A stretch of DNA of 64,000 nt. Source: an uncultured Brevibacillus sp. GTDB taxonomy: Bacteria; Bacillota; Bacilli; Brevibacillales; Brevibacillaceae. Position 1 is the stretch's first letter; each line of letters begins with the position of its first letter. The notes beneath the pieces are model-generated. The model saw nothing but the letters and a program-made list of their open reading frames with translations, did not search any database and had not been told where the DNA came from. Positions 18,357-25,960 of the stretch are shown piece by piece. The stretch lies in contig NZ_CANMZW010000005.1 of assembly GCF_947502445.1 (NCBI RefSeq), forward strand, positions 205,105 through 269,104, given 5' to 3'. A program made the position numbers and the translations under genes.

Positions 18357-18459
18357 GAAAACCTCTACGAGGCTTCCTCAGGGAGTAGCGACCGCGTATA
18401 GCGGAAAGTTTCCATGCGCTCCGGAATTCATAAGCATCACGCTTATAAATTCCTATACG
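18357..18459 (-). repeat. Dispersed structured repeat, copy C
   Basis: On the minus strand it starts CGTATAGGAATTTATAAGCG, with the palindrome at 18424-18452, and ends with CGCGGTCGCTACTC, GCCTCGTAGAGG and TTTTC. It is about 45 bases shorter than copy B but has the same termini. It lies between agrD and spoVR. Confidence 0.7.
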
Positions 18460-18490
18460 ATGAAAAAGCGCCGATTGATAAGGGACGCAC

Positions 18491-18518
18491 AAAAAGAAAA
18501 AGACGCATTTACGCGCCT
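18491..18518 (-). terminator. Probable terminator of the agr transcript
   Basis: On the minus strand a short stem (GGCGC/GCGTC, one G-T pair) is followed by TTTTTCTTTTTG, 16 bases beyond the agrD stop. The stem is short, so confidence is moderate. Confidence 0.5.
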
Positions 18519-18533
18519 TTTCCCTTTCCAATG

Positions 18534-18680
18534 TTACTTTTTAAGCAACTCATTTGGAACCTTCGGGCTATTCGTGAGCCAAGGAGAGGCTACATTGACA
18601 GTGGTGACAGCAACGACTGACAAGAAGCTTGCAAATCCAAAGGTAGCTGCTTTCGTCATTTTCTCCATCATTTTCCTCAT
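18534..18680 (-). CDS. agrD: AgrD-type cyclic lactone autoinducer peptide precursor
   Basis: A 48-residue signal precursor. It has a basic amphipathic leader (MRKMMEKMTKAATFGFASFL), a hydrophobic middle, the core NVASPWLTN, and the AgrB-recognition tail SPKVPNELLKK, which aligns with the VPKEL tail of staphylococcal AgrD. Aligning those tails predicts a five-residue ring, Ser32-Pro-Trp-Leu-Thr36, closed through serine as a lactone; there is no cysteine in the core. GGAGGTG lies 7 bases upstream of the ATG and overlaps the end of agrB, which is six bases away. It is exported and processed by AgrB by family knowledge. It lies in a longer open frame whose upstream part is only a shadow of agrB. 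Confidence 0.88.
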   Translation of the reverse strand: MRKMMEKMTKAATFGFASFLSVVAVTTVNVASPWLTNSPKVPNELLKK

Positions 18681-18685
18681 ATTTT

Positions 18686-19201
18686 TCACCTCCTTTTCCT
18701 GATCAGAAACAGTGCTTGTACAAACAAAGCTTTCGTTATGACAGGCGAGGCAATGAATACACTCGCACAGACGATGGCTATCGATATTGCTTTTAATAGC
18801 GGGTAATACTTGCGGGGAATACGCGACTGATTTTCGATTTTGGATGGAGCGAACCAGGCTACAAGAATCAGGCTGATCCCACTCATGATGTAGCAGAGGT
18901 TGTCCGTTACAGGAATAAGCGGGATGACGGCGGCCAGTGTGATTGATACGATTGCACAGCCAAGTGCAGTCGATAAATGATAGCCTCCTGAGACCTGTCT
19001 CAAGAGGGCAAATGCGATCAAAAAGATGATCGTTTCCTGCAATGTTCCCAAAATAGCCCCGACGATTAGGGAAGCGATGGTGACCGTTACGCCGTTTAGC
19101 AAAATGATTAATGCATACTCCATCCGCTCCACTGATTGTGGCACTTCCGGATTTACACGCTTGATTCCCGTTGCAATCTTTAATGCTATGGTTTCTATCA
19201 A
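18686..19201 (-). CDS. agrB: AgrB accessory gene regulator peptidase
   Basis: This is the membrane cysteine endopeptidase that trims AgrD at its C-terminus and forms the cyclic peptide. The 171 residues have several membrane helices. The family's catalytic pair is present with the correct spacing, His75 and Cys82 in GGYHLSTALGC, preceded by the conserved RQVSGG. The start is TTG, overlapping the TGA of the upstream membrane gene (TTGA), so translation is coupled. It ends with the agrD ribosome site inside its last codons. No agrC or agrA gene is adjacent. Confidence 0.92.
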   Translation of the reverse strand: MIETIALKIATGIKRVNPEVPQSVERMEYALIILLNGVTVTIASLIVGAILGTLQETIIFLIAFALLRQVSGGYHLSTALGCAIVSITLAAVIPLIPVTDNLCYIMSGISLILVAWFAPSKIENQSRIPRKYYPLLKAISIAIVCASVFIASPVITKALFVQALFLIRKRR

Positions 19202-19848
19202 TGGGCTCGCCTCGCAATTATGTATGAAAAAACAATAATAATAAAAAGGGACAATGCCAGCATAACTACCATTTCTTTGACGTTCCCCCCCGTAATGAGC
19301 AGATAATAACCCATGCTAAAAATGAATATGAGACTGACAACGAGCCCAAGTAAAATAAAATTCATTTTGTTCTTAAAAAAAACGGTTTTTCCATGGGGTA
19401 CATCGAATCCTTTTATAACGGAACTAATGACTTTCGAAATGAAGAAACTAGAGATGATCGTAACTGCCTGTAACATATAGTAGGAATTCTCCCTGGCGAG
19501 CACCTGGTCGAGAGACAAAACATGCAGCGCTTCTAGGACGTTCAAGACAACAAACACTTGCCAAAAGCCATAGATGACATAGATTGAGCTCAGTAGAATG
19601 GAGTAAAGAATATGGAAGTGAAAAACACTACGAAGTAAGAGGGAGAAGATTACAATTTGAACAAAGGAGGAGTATTGTTCTAGTTGGAAGGCATATCTCA
19701 TCGCGAATGAAACGAAAGTAAGCATCAGGCATGAGATAAAGATTTCAGTCAAATACTCTCGAAATCCTGGTTTAAAAAAGGAAAACATGAAAGCAAATAT
19801 CGCCATATATTCTAAAACAGAACCAACGACAAACAAAATAATATCCAT
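19198..19848 (-). CDS. Polytopic membrane protein resembling an AgrC sensor domain without kinase
   Basis: A 216-residue protein with about six membrane helices (roughly 3-22, 30-52, 57-75, 80-105, 120-145, 160-185, 190-212) and almost no soluble part. It ends FSYIIARRAH. The size and layout match the N-terminal sensor half of AgrC/ComD-type GHKL kinases, with a PHGKTVFFKNKMN loop, but no DHp or ATPase domain follows. It is the first gene of the agr unit and overlaps agrB by four bases. Start choice: ATG at 19848 with AGGAGG 13 bases away, or an in-frame TTG three codons earlier. The kinase-less receptor idea is inference; it could instead be an accessory to AgrB. Confidence 0.7.
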   Translation of the reverse strand: MDIILFVVGSVLEYMAIFAFMFSFFKPGFREYLTEIFISCLMLTFVSFAMRYAFQLEQYSSFVQIVIFSLLLRSVFHFHILYSILLSSIYVIYGFWQVFVVLNVLEALHVLSLDQVLARENSYYMLQAVTIISSFFISKVISSVIKGFDVPHGKTVFFKNKMNFILLGLVVSLIFIFSMGYYLLITGGNVKEMVVMLALSLFIIIVFSYIIARRAH

Positions 19849-19990
19849 GTTTATCAATAATCCTCCTTTAGCTACCAAAAGTATACCGCAGGAGTTTTAC
19901 AGATACTGTCGAACGCTGTCACGAAAAACAAATTTACTTACATTTTTACCAAAATATGAAAAAATGACACAAGTCAAGTCAAACCGATCA

Positions 19991-20022
19991 GGAAAAAAGG
20001 CATCCCCACCAGGAGACACCTT
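19991..20022 (-). terminator. Intrinsic terminator of the 60-residue membrane protein gene
   Basis: Minus-strand GGTGTCTCC pairs with GGGGATGCC (three G-T pairs) around TGGT, followed by T6. Confidence 0.7.
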
Positions 20023-20069
20023 TGCGTGTGATTGAACAGTACATTAATTTAGCAAGAATAACCTTCCGC

Positions 20070-20252
20070 TTATCGCTGGAACCAGTCGCGTACACCAGTA
20101 TAAATAAGAGCACCCGAGAAGACCAGCATGGCAATCAGGCCAATTCCATCGACCAACGGATTCAATCCGTTCAGAAAAGTACCATCCAACGGCGTTTTTA
20201 GCAAAGCATATCCACCAACAAGACCACCTGCAAGAGAGAGCCATTTGTTCAT
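20070..20252 (-). CDS. Small membrane protein, unknown function
   Basis: A 60-residue protein, MNKWLSLAGGLVGGYALLKT at the N-terminus, with two hydrophobic helices (about 4-20 and 33-53) and a short basic end (RDWFQR). A strong GGAGGTG precedes the ATG at 20252. The longer open frame upstream has no ribosome site and is rejected. I do not recognise the family. It has its own terminator, and lies divergent from the DUF423 gene and upstream of the agr unit on the same strand. Confidence 0.65.
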   Translation of the reverse strand: MNKWLSLAGGLVGGYALLKTPLDGTFLNGLNPLVDGIGLIAMLVFSGALIYTGVRDWFQR

Positions 20253-20452
20253 GTCGTTATTCACCTCCCGATCCAGCGGCATGACAGTGATTCCGCTGCG
20301 ATACTTCAATTTATGTCGGGAGTTGACAAGCGGTCTGTACGCGAGTCCAACCTGTGTTCATCAAATTGCAATTGGGCAGGGGTAGTCTGGATACGGTAAA
20401 ATAGATATCGGACACATGTGTAGGTTTGAATCCAAAAAGGAGTGACTCACCC

Positions 20453-20827
20453 ATGAAATTGTTTTTGATGCTTGGGAGTATCAGCGGATTTCTCTCTGTT
20501 GCCCTCGGAGCATTCGGTGCCCATGCACTCAAAGAAAAGCTGGATGAGTATTCGCTTGGAATTTTCCATACGGGCGTTACTTATCAGACGACACACGCGC
20601 TGGCACTCGTGCTGGTTGCGCTCCTGCTCAAATGGTATCCGGATTCTTCTGGGCTGGTATGGGCTGGTTGGTGCTTTGTCGCAGGAACGCTGATTTTCTC
20701 AGGAAGCCTGTATACGCTGGCGATGACAGGAATCAAAGTCCTGGGAGCCATCACACCGATAGGCGGCGTGCTGTTTCTCATTGGCTGGGCACTACTCGCC
20801 ATTCACGCCTGGAAAACAGTCTCTTAA
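20453..20827 (+). CDS. DUF423 family membrane protein (YwdK/YgdD-like)
   Basis: A 124-residue membrane protein of the DUF423 family, with four helices. Family signatures include LGAFGAHALKEKLD near residue 20, YQTTHALALVL, and GSLYTLAMTG...GAITPIGGVLFLIGWALLA. AAGGAGTG lies 10 bases before the ATG at 20453; an ATG nine codons earlier has no ribosome site. Function in the family is not established. It is followed by a terminator at 20844-20889. Confidence 0.88.
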   Translation: MKLFLMLGSISGFLSVALGAFGAHALKEKLDEYSLGIFHTGVTYQTTHALALVLVALLLKWYPDSSGLVWAGWCFVAGTLIFSGSLYTLAMTGIKVLGAITPIGGVLFLIGWALLAIHAWKTVS

Positions 20828-20843
20828 ATATGACATCATAAGT

Positions 20844-20889
20844 GAGCGCCCAATCCCTGCAGGAAGCAGTTGATTCGGGCGTTTTTCTT
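20844..20889 (+). terminator. Intrinsic terminator of the DUF423 gene
   Basis: CGCCC (20846-20850) with AATC pairs with GATT...GGGCG (20876-20880), followed by TTTTTC. Confidence 0.75.
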
Positions 20890-20894
20890 TTGAA

Positions 20895-21072
20895 ATGGAA
20901 AGGGTGCAGATCTTGCAGGAAAACAGAGAGGAGCAAAAATTTGTACTGCGGTCTATAGACGAGCTGGAAGCCGTGATCGCAGAGGAGTTCCGACTGCCTC
21001 GTCTCCCCCATCCGTGAAGCAGTTACCATACTGAATGCGATGGGCGTAGATTTATTCTCACAGGAAGACTGA
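20895..21072 (+). pseudogene. Small ORF split by a one-base frameshift in a C5 run
   Basis: In frame 0 the ORF encodes about 40 residues (VLRSIDELEAVIAEEFRLPR) and stops at 21015. Removing one C from the CCCCC run at 21005-21009 would join it to IREAVTILNAMGVDLFSQED and give a coherent 58-residue protein ending at 21072. The start could be the ATG at 20895 or a TTG six codons on with AAGGG upstream. It could be a real mutation or a homopolymer sequencing error. Family not recognised. Confidence 0.5.
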
Positions 21073-21147
21073 TTCGCTCATCCGCACCCTAGCAGAACGA
21101 TTTCCATATACTACAGGGCTAGCACTTATCAAAAGGAGCATAAGCCT

Positions 21148-21753
21148 ATGACAAAGCCCTCCTACTTTTACGGCATGCCTGATGTATACATGCAAATGGG
21201 ATATTATCCGTTCCCCACACCGCCCCAGACAGAGCAGCTGCCCAGGAGCGTCCACGTTCCTTACGCCATGTCGATGGCCTCCCAATCCAAATACTACATG
21301 GGGCAAACCGAGAAAATCGCAGCTACAGACAAGGACCAGGGCTTCGGAGCTTTGATCAACCCTTTGCGCTCCACCGCTCTCCTGTACGTCCAGCATTGGT
21401 CGATTACGAACAGCACGCCCCAGCCTCTGGTCGCACATATATGGTTTGGAAAAGCAGAATCAATCATTGGCGGCAAGACCTCACGGCAGGTGACACCAGG
21501 TTTTGTTCAGCTTCCTCCCGCTCCTGCTTCACAAGGTCAAATCCTCTATGGCTCAAACAGTGCAGACGTCACGCGAGACGGCATCGTGGCAAGCACACGA
21601 ATCATTCCTCCTATGACTACGGATGGCGGGAATTCAAACGGTCAGTGGATTATCGGGCCCGGGATGGCGTTGATGATCCATGTGCCGCAAGCGGAGGAAG
21701 CCTCAGCATTCGTTTTTTCGGTGGATTGGTGGGAACAATCTGTATACGGGTAA
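21148..21753 (+). CDS. Hypothetical protein (possibly DUF6143-like)
   Basis: A 201-residue soluble protein with an aromatic, proline-rich N-terminus (MTKPSYFYGMPDVYMQMGYY) and a beta-rich body (QHWSITNSTPQPLVAHIWFG, FVFSVDWWEQSVYG at the C-terminus). No signal peptide or membrane helix. AAAGGAGC lies 9 bases before the ATG. The composition resembles spore-surface or coat-associated proteins of bacilli, but I cannot confirm a family; a DUF6143 match is a guess from memory. It is a single gene between two unrelated units. Confidence 0.65.
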   Translation: MTKPSYFYGMPDVYMQMGYYPFPTPPQTEQLPRSVHVPYAMSMASQSKYYMGQTEKIAATDKDQGFGALINPLRSTALLYVQHWSITNSTPQPLVAHIWFGKAESIIGGKTSRQVTPGFVQLPPAPASQGQILYGSNSADVTRDGIVASTRIIPPMTTDGGNSNGQWIIGPGMALMIHVPQAEEASAFVFSVDWWEQSVYG

Positions 21754-21962
21754 GAAAACCGCTTCAGCGAGTTTTTTCTTTTCGCAGCTTCTTGTTCAAC
21801 TCTCAGTGGTCCGCAGCGTTTTTATTACTTTTTACGTACAATTCGCCTCTTTTCCTGGAATTCAAAAGGATTTATGCTAGCGGATGAAGTAATTAAGTAG
21901 GAATATGCCCAAAGCATTGTTTCATAATAGTAATGGTAATGAAACCAGAATAGGGTGAGAGG

Positions 21963-22721
21963 TTGAATAGAAAAGTAGCTTTAATCACTGGTGGAGCCAC
22001 GGGAATCGGTCATCGGATCGTCAAGGAAATGGCGAAGCACCAATTTGATCTCATCATTAACTATCGATCAAATGAACAGGAAGCAAAAGCTCTAGCCGCC
22101 TTTGTAGAGGAGCACTATCAGGCCAAAACTCTCTGTGTCAAAGGCGACGTAGCAAACATAGACGATGTAAATGAAATAGTTGATCGATCCCTCGGAGCAT
22201 TTGCCACCATCGATGTCTTGATCAATAATGCCGGACCGTTTGTATTTGAGTATAAAAATCTCGTAGACTACGAACTCGATGAATGGAACTATATGATAAA
22301 CGGTAATCTGAGCGCCATCTTTTACCTGACGAAGCGCATTGTCCCGATCATGCGGCAAAACAAATGGGGACGAATTATTAATTTCGGGTACCATCTGGCG
22401 GAAACAGCTCCCGGCTGGACGCAGCGGGCAGCCTATGCGGCAGCAAAAACTGGTCTGGTCTCGCTAACCAAAAGCCTCGCAATCGAAGAAGCTCCCCATG
22501 GGATTACCGTCAATATGGTCAATCTCGGTGATATTGTCCATCCATGGAAGGAAGCGAGCATACAAGATGTCGCAGGCTTGGACAGCAACAATACCCCGAT
22601 CGGTCGATTAGGAACGGGCGAGGATATTGCACGGGTGGTCGAGTTTCTCACACAAGAGCGCTCCGATTTCATCACAGGAGCGGTTATTCCTGTGACCGGC
22701 GGAAAAACAAGCTTTATTTAG
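21963..22721 (+). CDS. SDR family protein with an unusual active site, TTG start
   Basis: This is a FabG-like short-chain dehydrogenase of 252 residues. The nucleotide-binding motif TGGATGIG (near residue 9), NNAG (near 90) and the Tyr/Lys pair in YAAAKTGL are present. The serine normally found in the IINxSS segment is missing: the sequence reads IINFGYHLAETAPGW. Activity or mechanism may therefore differ. The start is TTG with GTGAGAGG close upstream. It is a single-gene unit ended by the terminator at 22746-22774. Substrate unknown. Confidence 0.82.
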   Translation: MNRKVALITGGATGIGHRIVKEMAKHQFDLIINYRSNEQEAKALAAFVEEHYQAKTLCVKGDVANIDDVNEIVDRSLGAFATIDVLINNAGPFVFEYKNLVDYELDEWNYMINGNLSAIFYLTKRIVPIMRQNKWGRIINFGYHLAETAPGWTQRAAYAAAKTGLVSLTKSLAIEEAPHGITVNMVNLGDIVHPWKEASIQDVAGLDSNNTPIGRLGTGEDIARVVEFLTQERSDFITGAVIPVTGGKTSFI

Positions 22722-22745
22722 CTGTGGAACACTATACCTAGAGAA

Positions 22746-22774
22746 AACGCAGGGAATAAATCCTGCGTTTTTTG
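22746..22774 (+). terminator. Intrinsic terminator of the SDR gene
   Basis: AACGCAGG pairs with CCTGCGTT around GAATAAAT, followed by T6. Confidence 0.85.
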
Positions 22775-22796
22775 CTGTTTGGCTAACACATAGTCT

Positions 22797-22826
22797 GTAT
22801 ACACAATGTAATCACAATGTGTATAC
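22797..22826 (+). promoter_or_regulatory. Long inverted repeat, candidate operator of the RHH gene
   Basis: GTATACACA (22797-22805) and TGTGTATAC (22818-22826) are perfect 9-bp inverted arms. A further pair TGTAATCA (22807-22814) and TGATTACA (22848-22855) overlaps the same leader. All lie 30-90 bases before the ribbon-helix-helix gene, so autoregulation is likely by inference. No clear promoter hexamers were found; a TTGGCT/CACAAT pair is possible. Confidence 0.6.
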
Positions 22827-22885
22827 AATTTCATTACGGATAATGTATGATTACACTATCCCTATAATCAGGAGGTTTTCATTAC

Positions 22886-23308
22886 ATGGATGCTAATTTG
22901 CACATACGCATGTCAAAAGAACTAAAAGAACTTTTTCAACAGATAGCGAAGGAAAACAATAAAGATGCCTCATCTCTAGTGAGAGACTGGATTTCGAGCT
23001 ATGTAGCTGAACATCAGAAGTCTGACGAAAACGTAGCAGCTGATTTGTATCTGGTTGGGTACGAGCTTCAGCAAGCAATTGGGGGAAGAGAAAAGGTCAG
23101 TAAGGAGTTTGCACAGCAATTGCAAGAATACTCTTTAACGAATCAAAAGGAATTCACAGATCTACTCATCTCAACCTACTTGGACCTTAACTTGACCATT
23201 CCTTCCATTGTTTCAAAAACGTCCAAGGGGTTCGCTTTTTCACAAATGTTTTTGTTGGGTTTATTAGGTGACAAACCAAAAGGAAAATCAGAAGCGAGCA
23301 TTACGTAA
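22886..23308 (+). CDS. Ribbon-helix-helix (Arc/CopG-like) DNA-binding protein
   Basis: A 140-residue protein. Its N-terminal 45 residues fit a ribbon-helix-helix fold: a short strand ANLHIRMS followed by two helices (KELKELFQQIAKENN and ASSLVRDWISSYVAEHQ). The rest is a helical domain (QQLQEYSLTNQKEFTDLL) ending in a hydrophobic stretch and a basic tail. I do not recognise the C-terminal domain. AGGAGG lies 9 bases before the ATG. The upstream inverted repeat (22797-22826) suggests it represses itself. No toxin gene is adjacent, so it is not an obvious antitoxin. Confidence 0.7.
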   Translation: MDANLHIRMSKELKELFQQIAKENNKDASSLVRDWISSYVAEHQKSDENVAADLYLVGYELQQAIGGREKVSKEFAQQLQEYSLTNQKEFTDLLISTYLDLNLTIPSIVSKTSKGFAFSQMFLLGLLGDKPKGKSEASIT

Positions 23309-23310
23309 AA

Positions 23311-23347
23311 CAAAAAAGCGGAATGCCTGAACAGGCACTCCGCTTGC
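23311..23347. terminator. Strong hairpin between the RHH gene and helD
   Basis: AAGCGGAATGCCTG pairs with CAGGCACTCCGCTT (one mismatch). The T-tract is on the minus strand (T6), while the plus side has only TTGCTATTTATT. It is nevertheless positioned to end the RHH transcript. Confidence 0.65.
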
Positions 23348-23395
23348 TATTTATTCATCGTCGTTAACAACACAAAAAAATGTTCGAAACCATGT

Positions 23396-23479
23396 TGAAA
23401 GTCCAACTTTCATATGCTAAAATGGAAATTGGTCTTTTGGTGCACGGTTTGAAACAATTCATTTTATCTCCAATATAAT
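23396..23479 (+). promoter_or_regulatory. helD promoter region with palindrome
   Basis: TTGAAA (23449-23454) and TATAAT (23474-23479) form a plausible promoter with a long 19-base spacer. Upstream, TGAAAGT-CCA-ACTTTCA (23396-23412) is a 7-bp inverted repeat of operator size. Transcription would start about 65 bases before the helD ATG. Confidence 0.5.
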
Positions 23480-23552
23480 AGTACCATATACAATGCTGGT
23501 TGTCAAACCTAACCTTTCGACCAAAAATGGGGAATGAAAAAGGAGCGGTTCC

Positions 23553-25886
23553 ATGAACGCGGCTGACCAAGACAGGCTACAAGAGCAACAGCGGGTTGAG
23601 CAAGTGATTTCAGAGATTCACAAGCGGATTGACGATCTAAAGGAGCATGTCAGCGAGGTAAGTGCTGATATCATCGGCATCCGCAAGCATTTTTGGGATG
23701 ATGTCACCGTCAACTTCGAGGATGCTATTGAAGCGGTAGAAACCTACGCCAGCATCAAGCAGCAAGCGGAAGTACTGTCTGAGCGAGAGCGTATTCACCG
23801 CCATGCCCAAAATCAGTTGCGAACCCTGAACAGATTGTTGCACTCTCCCTATTTTGGCAGGATTGATTTTCGGGAGGAATTCGAGCAGGAGACTCTGCCG
23901 ATTTATTTAGGGATTGCTTCCTTGCTCGATAAAAACGACGAAGACTTTCTCGTGTATGATTGGCGTGCACCGATTTCCAGCCTGTACTACGATTATTCGC
24001 CCGGTCCTGTCCAATATGAGACACCGAGCGGGACCGTCACAGGTGAAATGACCGGCAAGCGGCAGTACGTCATTCGGGATGGTCGTCTGCTGCATCTGTT
24101 TGATACGGGTGTAACGATCGGTGACGAGCTGCTGCAGGAAGTACTCGGCAAACAGGCAGATTCCCAAATGAAAAGCATCGTCGCTACAATCCAGCGCGAT
24201 CAAAATCGTATTATTCGCAACGAGCGCAGTCGACTCGTCATCGTATCAGGGGCAGCGGGCAGCGGAAAAACATCAGCGGCTCTGCAGCGCATTGCCTACT
24301 TGCTGTACCGTTATCGCCAAACCCTGCGCGCCGAACAGATTGTCTTGTTCTCACCCAACTCGCTTTTCAACAGCTATGTGTCTACTGTTTTGCCAGAGCT
24401 GGGCGAGGAAAATATGCAGCAAACCACTTTTCAGGAATATACGGAGCATCGGCTTGGGCACCAATATCAACTGGAAAGTCCACTGACGCAAATGGAATAC
24501 GTACTGACCGCGATGCAGCTTCCCGGCTACACCGAACGCCTGGAAGGAATTCAATTCAAATCCTCTGCCCTGTTCATGCAGGCCATTGATCAATATGCAT
24601 CACATCTAAAACAAGCAGGTATTCTTTTTTCGCCCATCACGTTTCGCGGCAAGGTTCTGATTAGCGCAGAGCATATTCATGACATCTTTTACTCGTATGA
24701 TACCTCCCTGCCTATTCCCAATCGGATGATCCTCGTCGCAAAGGCGCTCTATGGCGAGCTAAAGCAGCTGGAGATTCGCGAACGAGCAAAGCCGTGGGTG
24801 GAAGATGAGATGGAGCTGCTCGATAAAGATGCCTACGCTGCTGTTTACCAGGAGCTTCGCAGGAAAAAGCAGTTCCGTGAAGATTCGTTCGATGACTTTG
24901 ACAAAGAGCAGGAATTGCTGGCTGCCAGGATCGTGAAAAAGCATTTCCAGCCGATTCGCAACTCCATTCGTGAGCTGCAATTCATCGACACCCCTGCCAT
25001 TTACAAGCAGCTTTTTTCACAGCCTGCGCTTTTGGCGACATTATTGTCAACTGAAAAAGAGCTTCCCAGCCACTGGGCAACCATTTGTGAGCAAACACTG
25101 GAGAAATTGGCGACAGGCGAGCTCGCCTATGAGGATATCCCTCCCTATTTGTATTTGCAGGAGCGACTGGAGGGCTTTCAAACGAACAATCTCGTTCGCC
25201 ATGTATTTATCGATGAGGCACAGGACTACTCACCATTCCAATTCGCTCTTATCCAGCGACTCTTTCCACGCGCTAAAATGACGGTATTAGGTGACTGGAA
25301 TCAGGCGATTTACGCACATGCCTATCAGAGTGACAGCTTTGACGCCGTAAGCTCATTGTATGATCCCGCTGAAACGGAAACATTCGTTTTGACGAAAACG
25401 TATCGCTCGACACGACCCATCGTGGAATTTACTCGCCAATTGATCGCTGGCGGCGAGCGGATCGAGCCGTTTAATCGAGACGGGCGTAAACCAAGCGTGA
25501 CCCAAGCTGCTAATCCAGCAGAACTGAACGAGTTGATCGTTTCACGAATCAAGGAGCTGTCCGCAAACGGTCATCAAACCATCGCCGTTATTACCAAAAC
25601 GGCAAAGGAAGCACAAGCTGCTTACGATGCCTTGCACCAGCAGCTGCCTGTGCGTTTGATCGGAACCACGACGACCTCCTACGATGCGAGCACATTAGTC
25701 ATTCCGTCCTATTTGGCAAAAGGGGTGGAATTTGACGCCGTCATTATTTACAACGCGTCCAGCGCTTGCTACGGACAGGAAAGCGAAAGAAAGCTGTTTT
25801 ATACGGCATGTACACGCGCCATGCATGAGCTGCACCTTTGCTATATTGGTGAAAAAAGCCCATTCCTCGCGGCTGTCACATCCTAG
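23553..25886 (+). CDS. helD: HelD-type RNA polymerase recycling motor ATPase (UvrD-like helicase fold)
   Basis: This is a superfamily 1 helicase-like ATPase that, in Bacillus, binds RNA polymerase and clears it from DNA and stalled complexes. The 777 residues have the HelD layout: an N-terminal coiled coil (residues 5-95, the arm entering the secondary channel), ATPase domain 1A with Walker A GAAGSGKTS (about 233-241), and the DEAQDYS Walker B (about 554-560). Motif KTYRSTRPIVEF and C-terminal YLAKGVEFDAVIIYNAS/FYTACTRAM complete domain 2A. AAAAGGAGCGG precedes the ATG. It is a single gene with a strong terminator at its 3' end. Confidence 0.9.
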   Translation: MNAADQDRLQEQQRVEQVISEIHKRIDDLKEHVSEVSADIIGIRKHFWDDVTVNFEDAIEAVETYASIKQQAEVLSERERIHRHAQNQLRTLNRLLHSPYFGRIDFREEFEQETLPIYLGIASLLDKNDEDFLVYDWRAPISSLYYDYSPGPVQYETPSGTVTGEMTGKRQYVIRDGRLLHLFDTGVTIGDELLQEVLGKQADSQMKSIVATIQRDQNRIIRNERSRLVIVSGAAGSGKTSAALQRIAYLLYRYRQTLRAEQIVLFSPNSLFNSYVSTVLPELGEENMQQTTFQEYTEHRLGHQYQLESPLTQMEYVLTAMQLPGYTERLEGIQFKSSALFMQAIDQYASHLKQAGILFSPITFRGKVLISAEHIHDIFYSYDTSLPIPNRMILVAKALYGELKQLEIRERAKPWVEDEMELLDKDAYAAVYQELRRKKQFREDSFDDFDKEQELLAARIVKKHFQPIRNSIRELQFIDTPAIYKQLFSQPALLATLLSTEKELPSHWATICEQTLEKLATGELAYEDIPPYLYLQERLEGFQTNNLVRHVFIDEAQDYSPFQFALIQRLFPRAKMTVLGDWNQAIYAHAYQSDSFDAVSSLYDPAETETFVLTKTYRSTRPIVEFTRQLIAGGERIEPFNRDGRKPSVTQAANPAELNELIVSRIKELSANGHQTIAVITKTAKEAQAAYDALHQQLPVRLIGTTTTSYDASTLVIPSYLAKGVEFDAVIIYNASSACYGQESERKLFYTACTRAMHELHLCYIGEKSPFLAAVTS

Positions 25887-25913
25887 CCGCTATGCTGAAC
25901 ATCCTCTTTACAC

Positions 25914-25960
25914 GAAAAAGACCTGGCTGACGACTCACACACGTTCAGCCAGGTCTCTTT
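25914..25960. terminator. Bidirectional terminator shared by helD and the DoxX gene
   Basis: AGACCTGGCTGA pairs with TTCAGCCAGGTCT, flanked by A5 on the left and TCTTTTC on the right. The DoxX stop codon lies inside this hairpin. Confidence 0.85.

Noticed and set aside
18681..19217. Long minus-strand frame in front of agrD, overlapping agrB
   Set aside because: Composition is not protein-like (many Cys/Arg/His), and agrB in the other frame has catalytic residues and coupling; only the last 48 codons (agrD) are real.
18281..20500. AgrC kinase or AgrA regulator beside agrBD
   Set aside because: All frames on both sides were read; only the membrane-only protein, small genes and spoVR are present.
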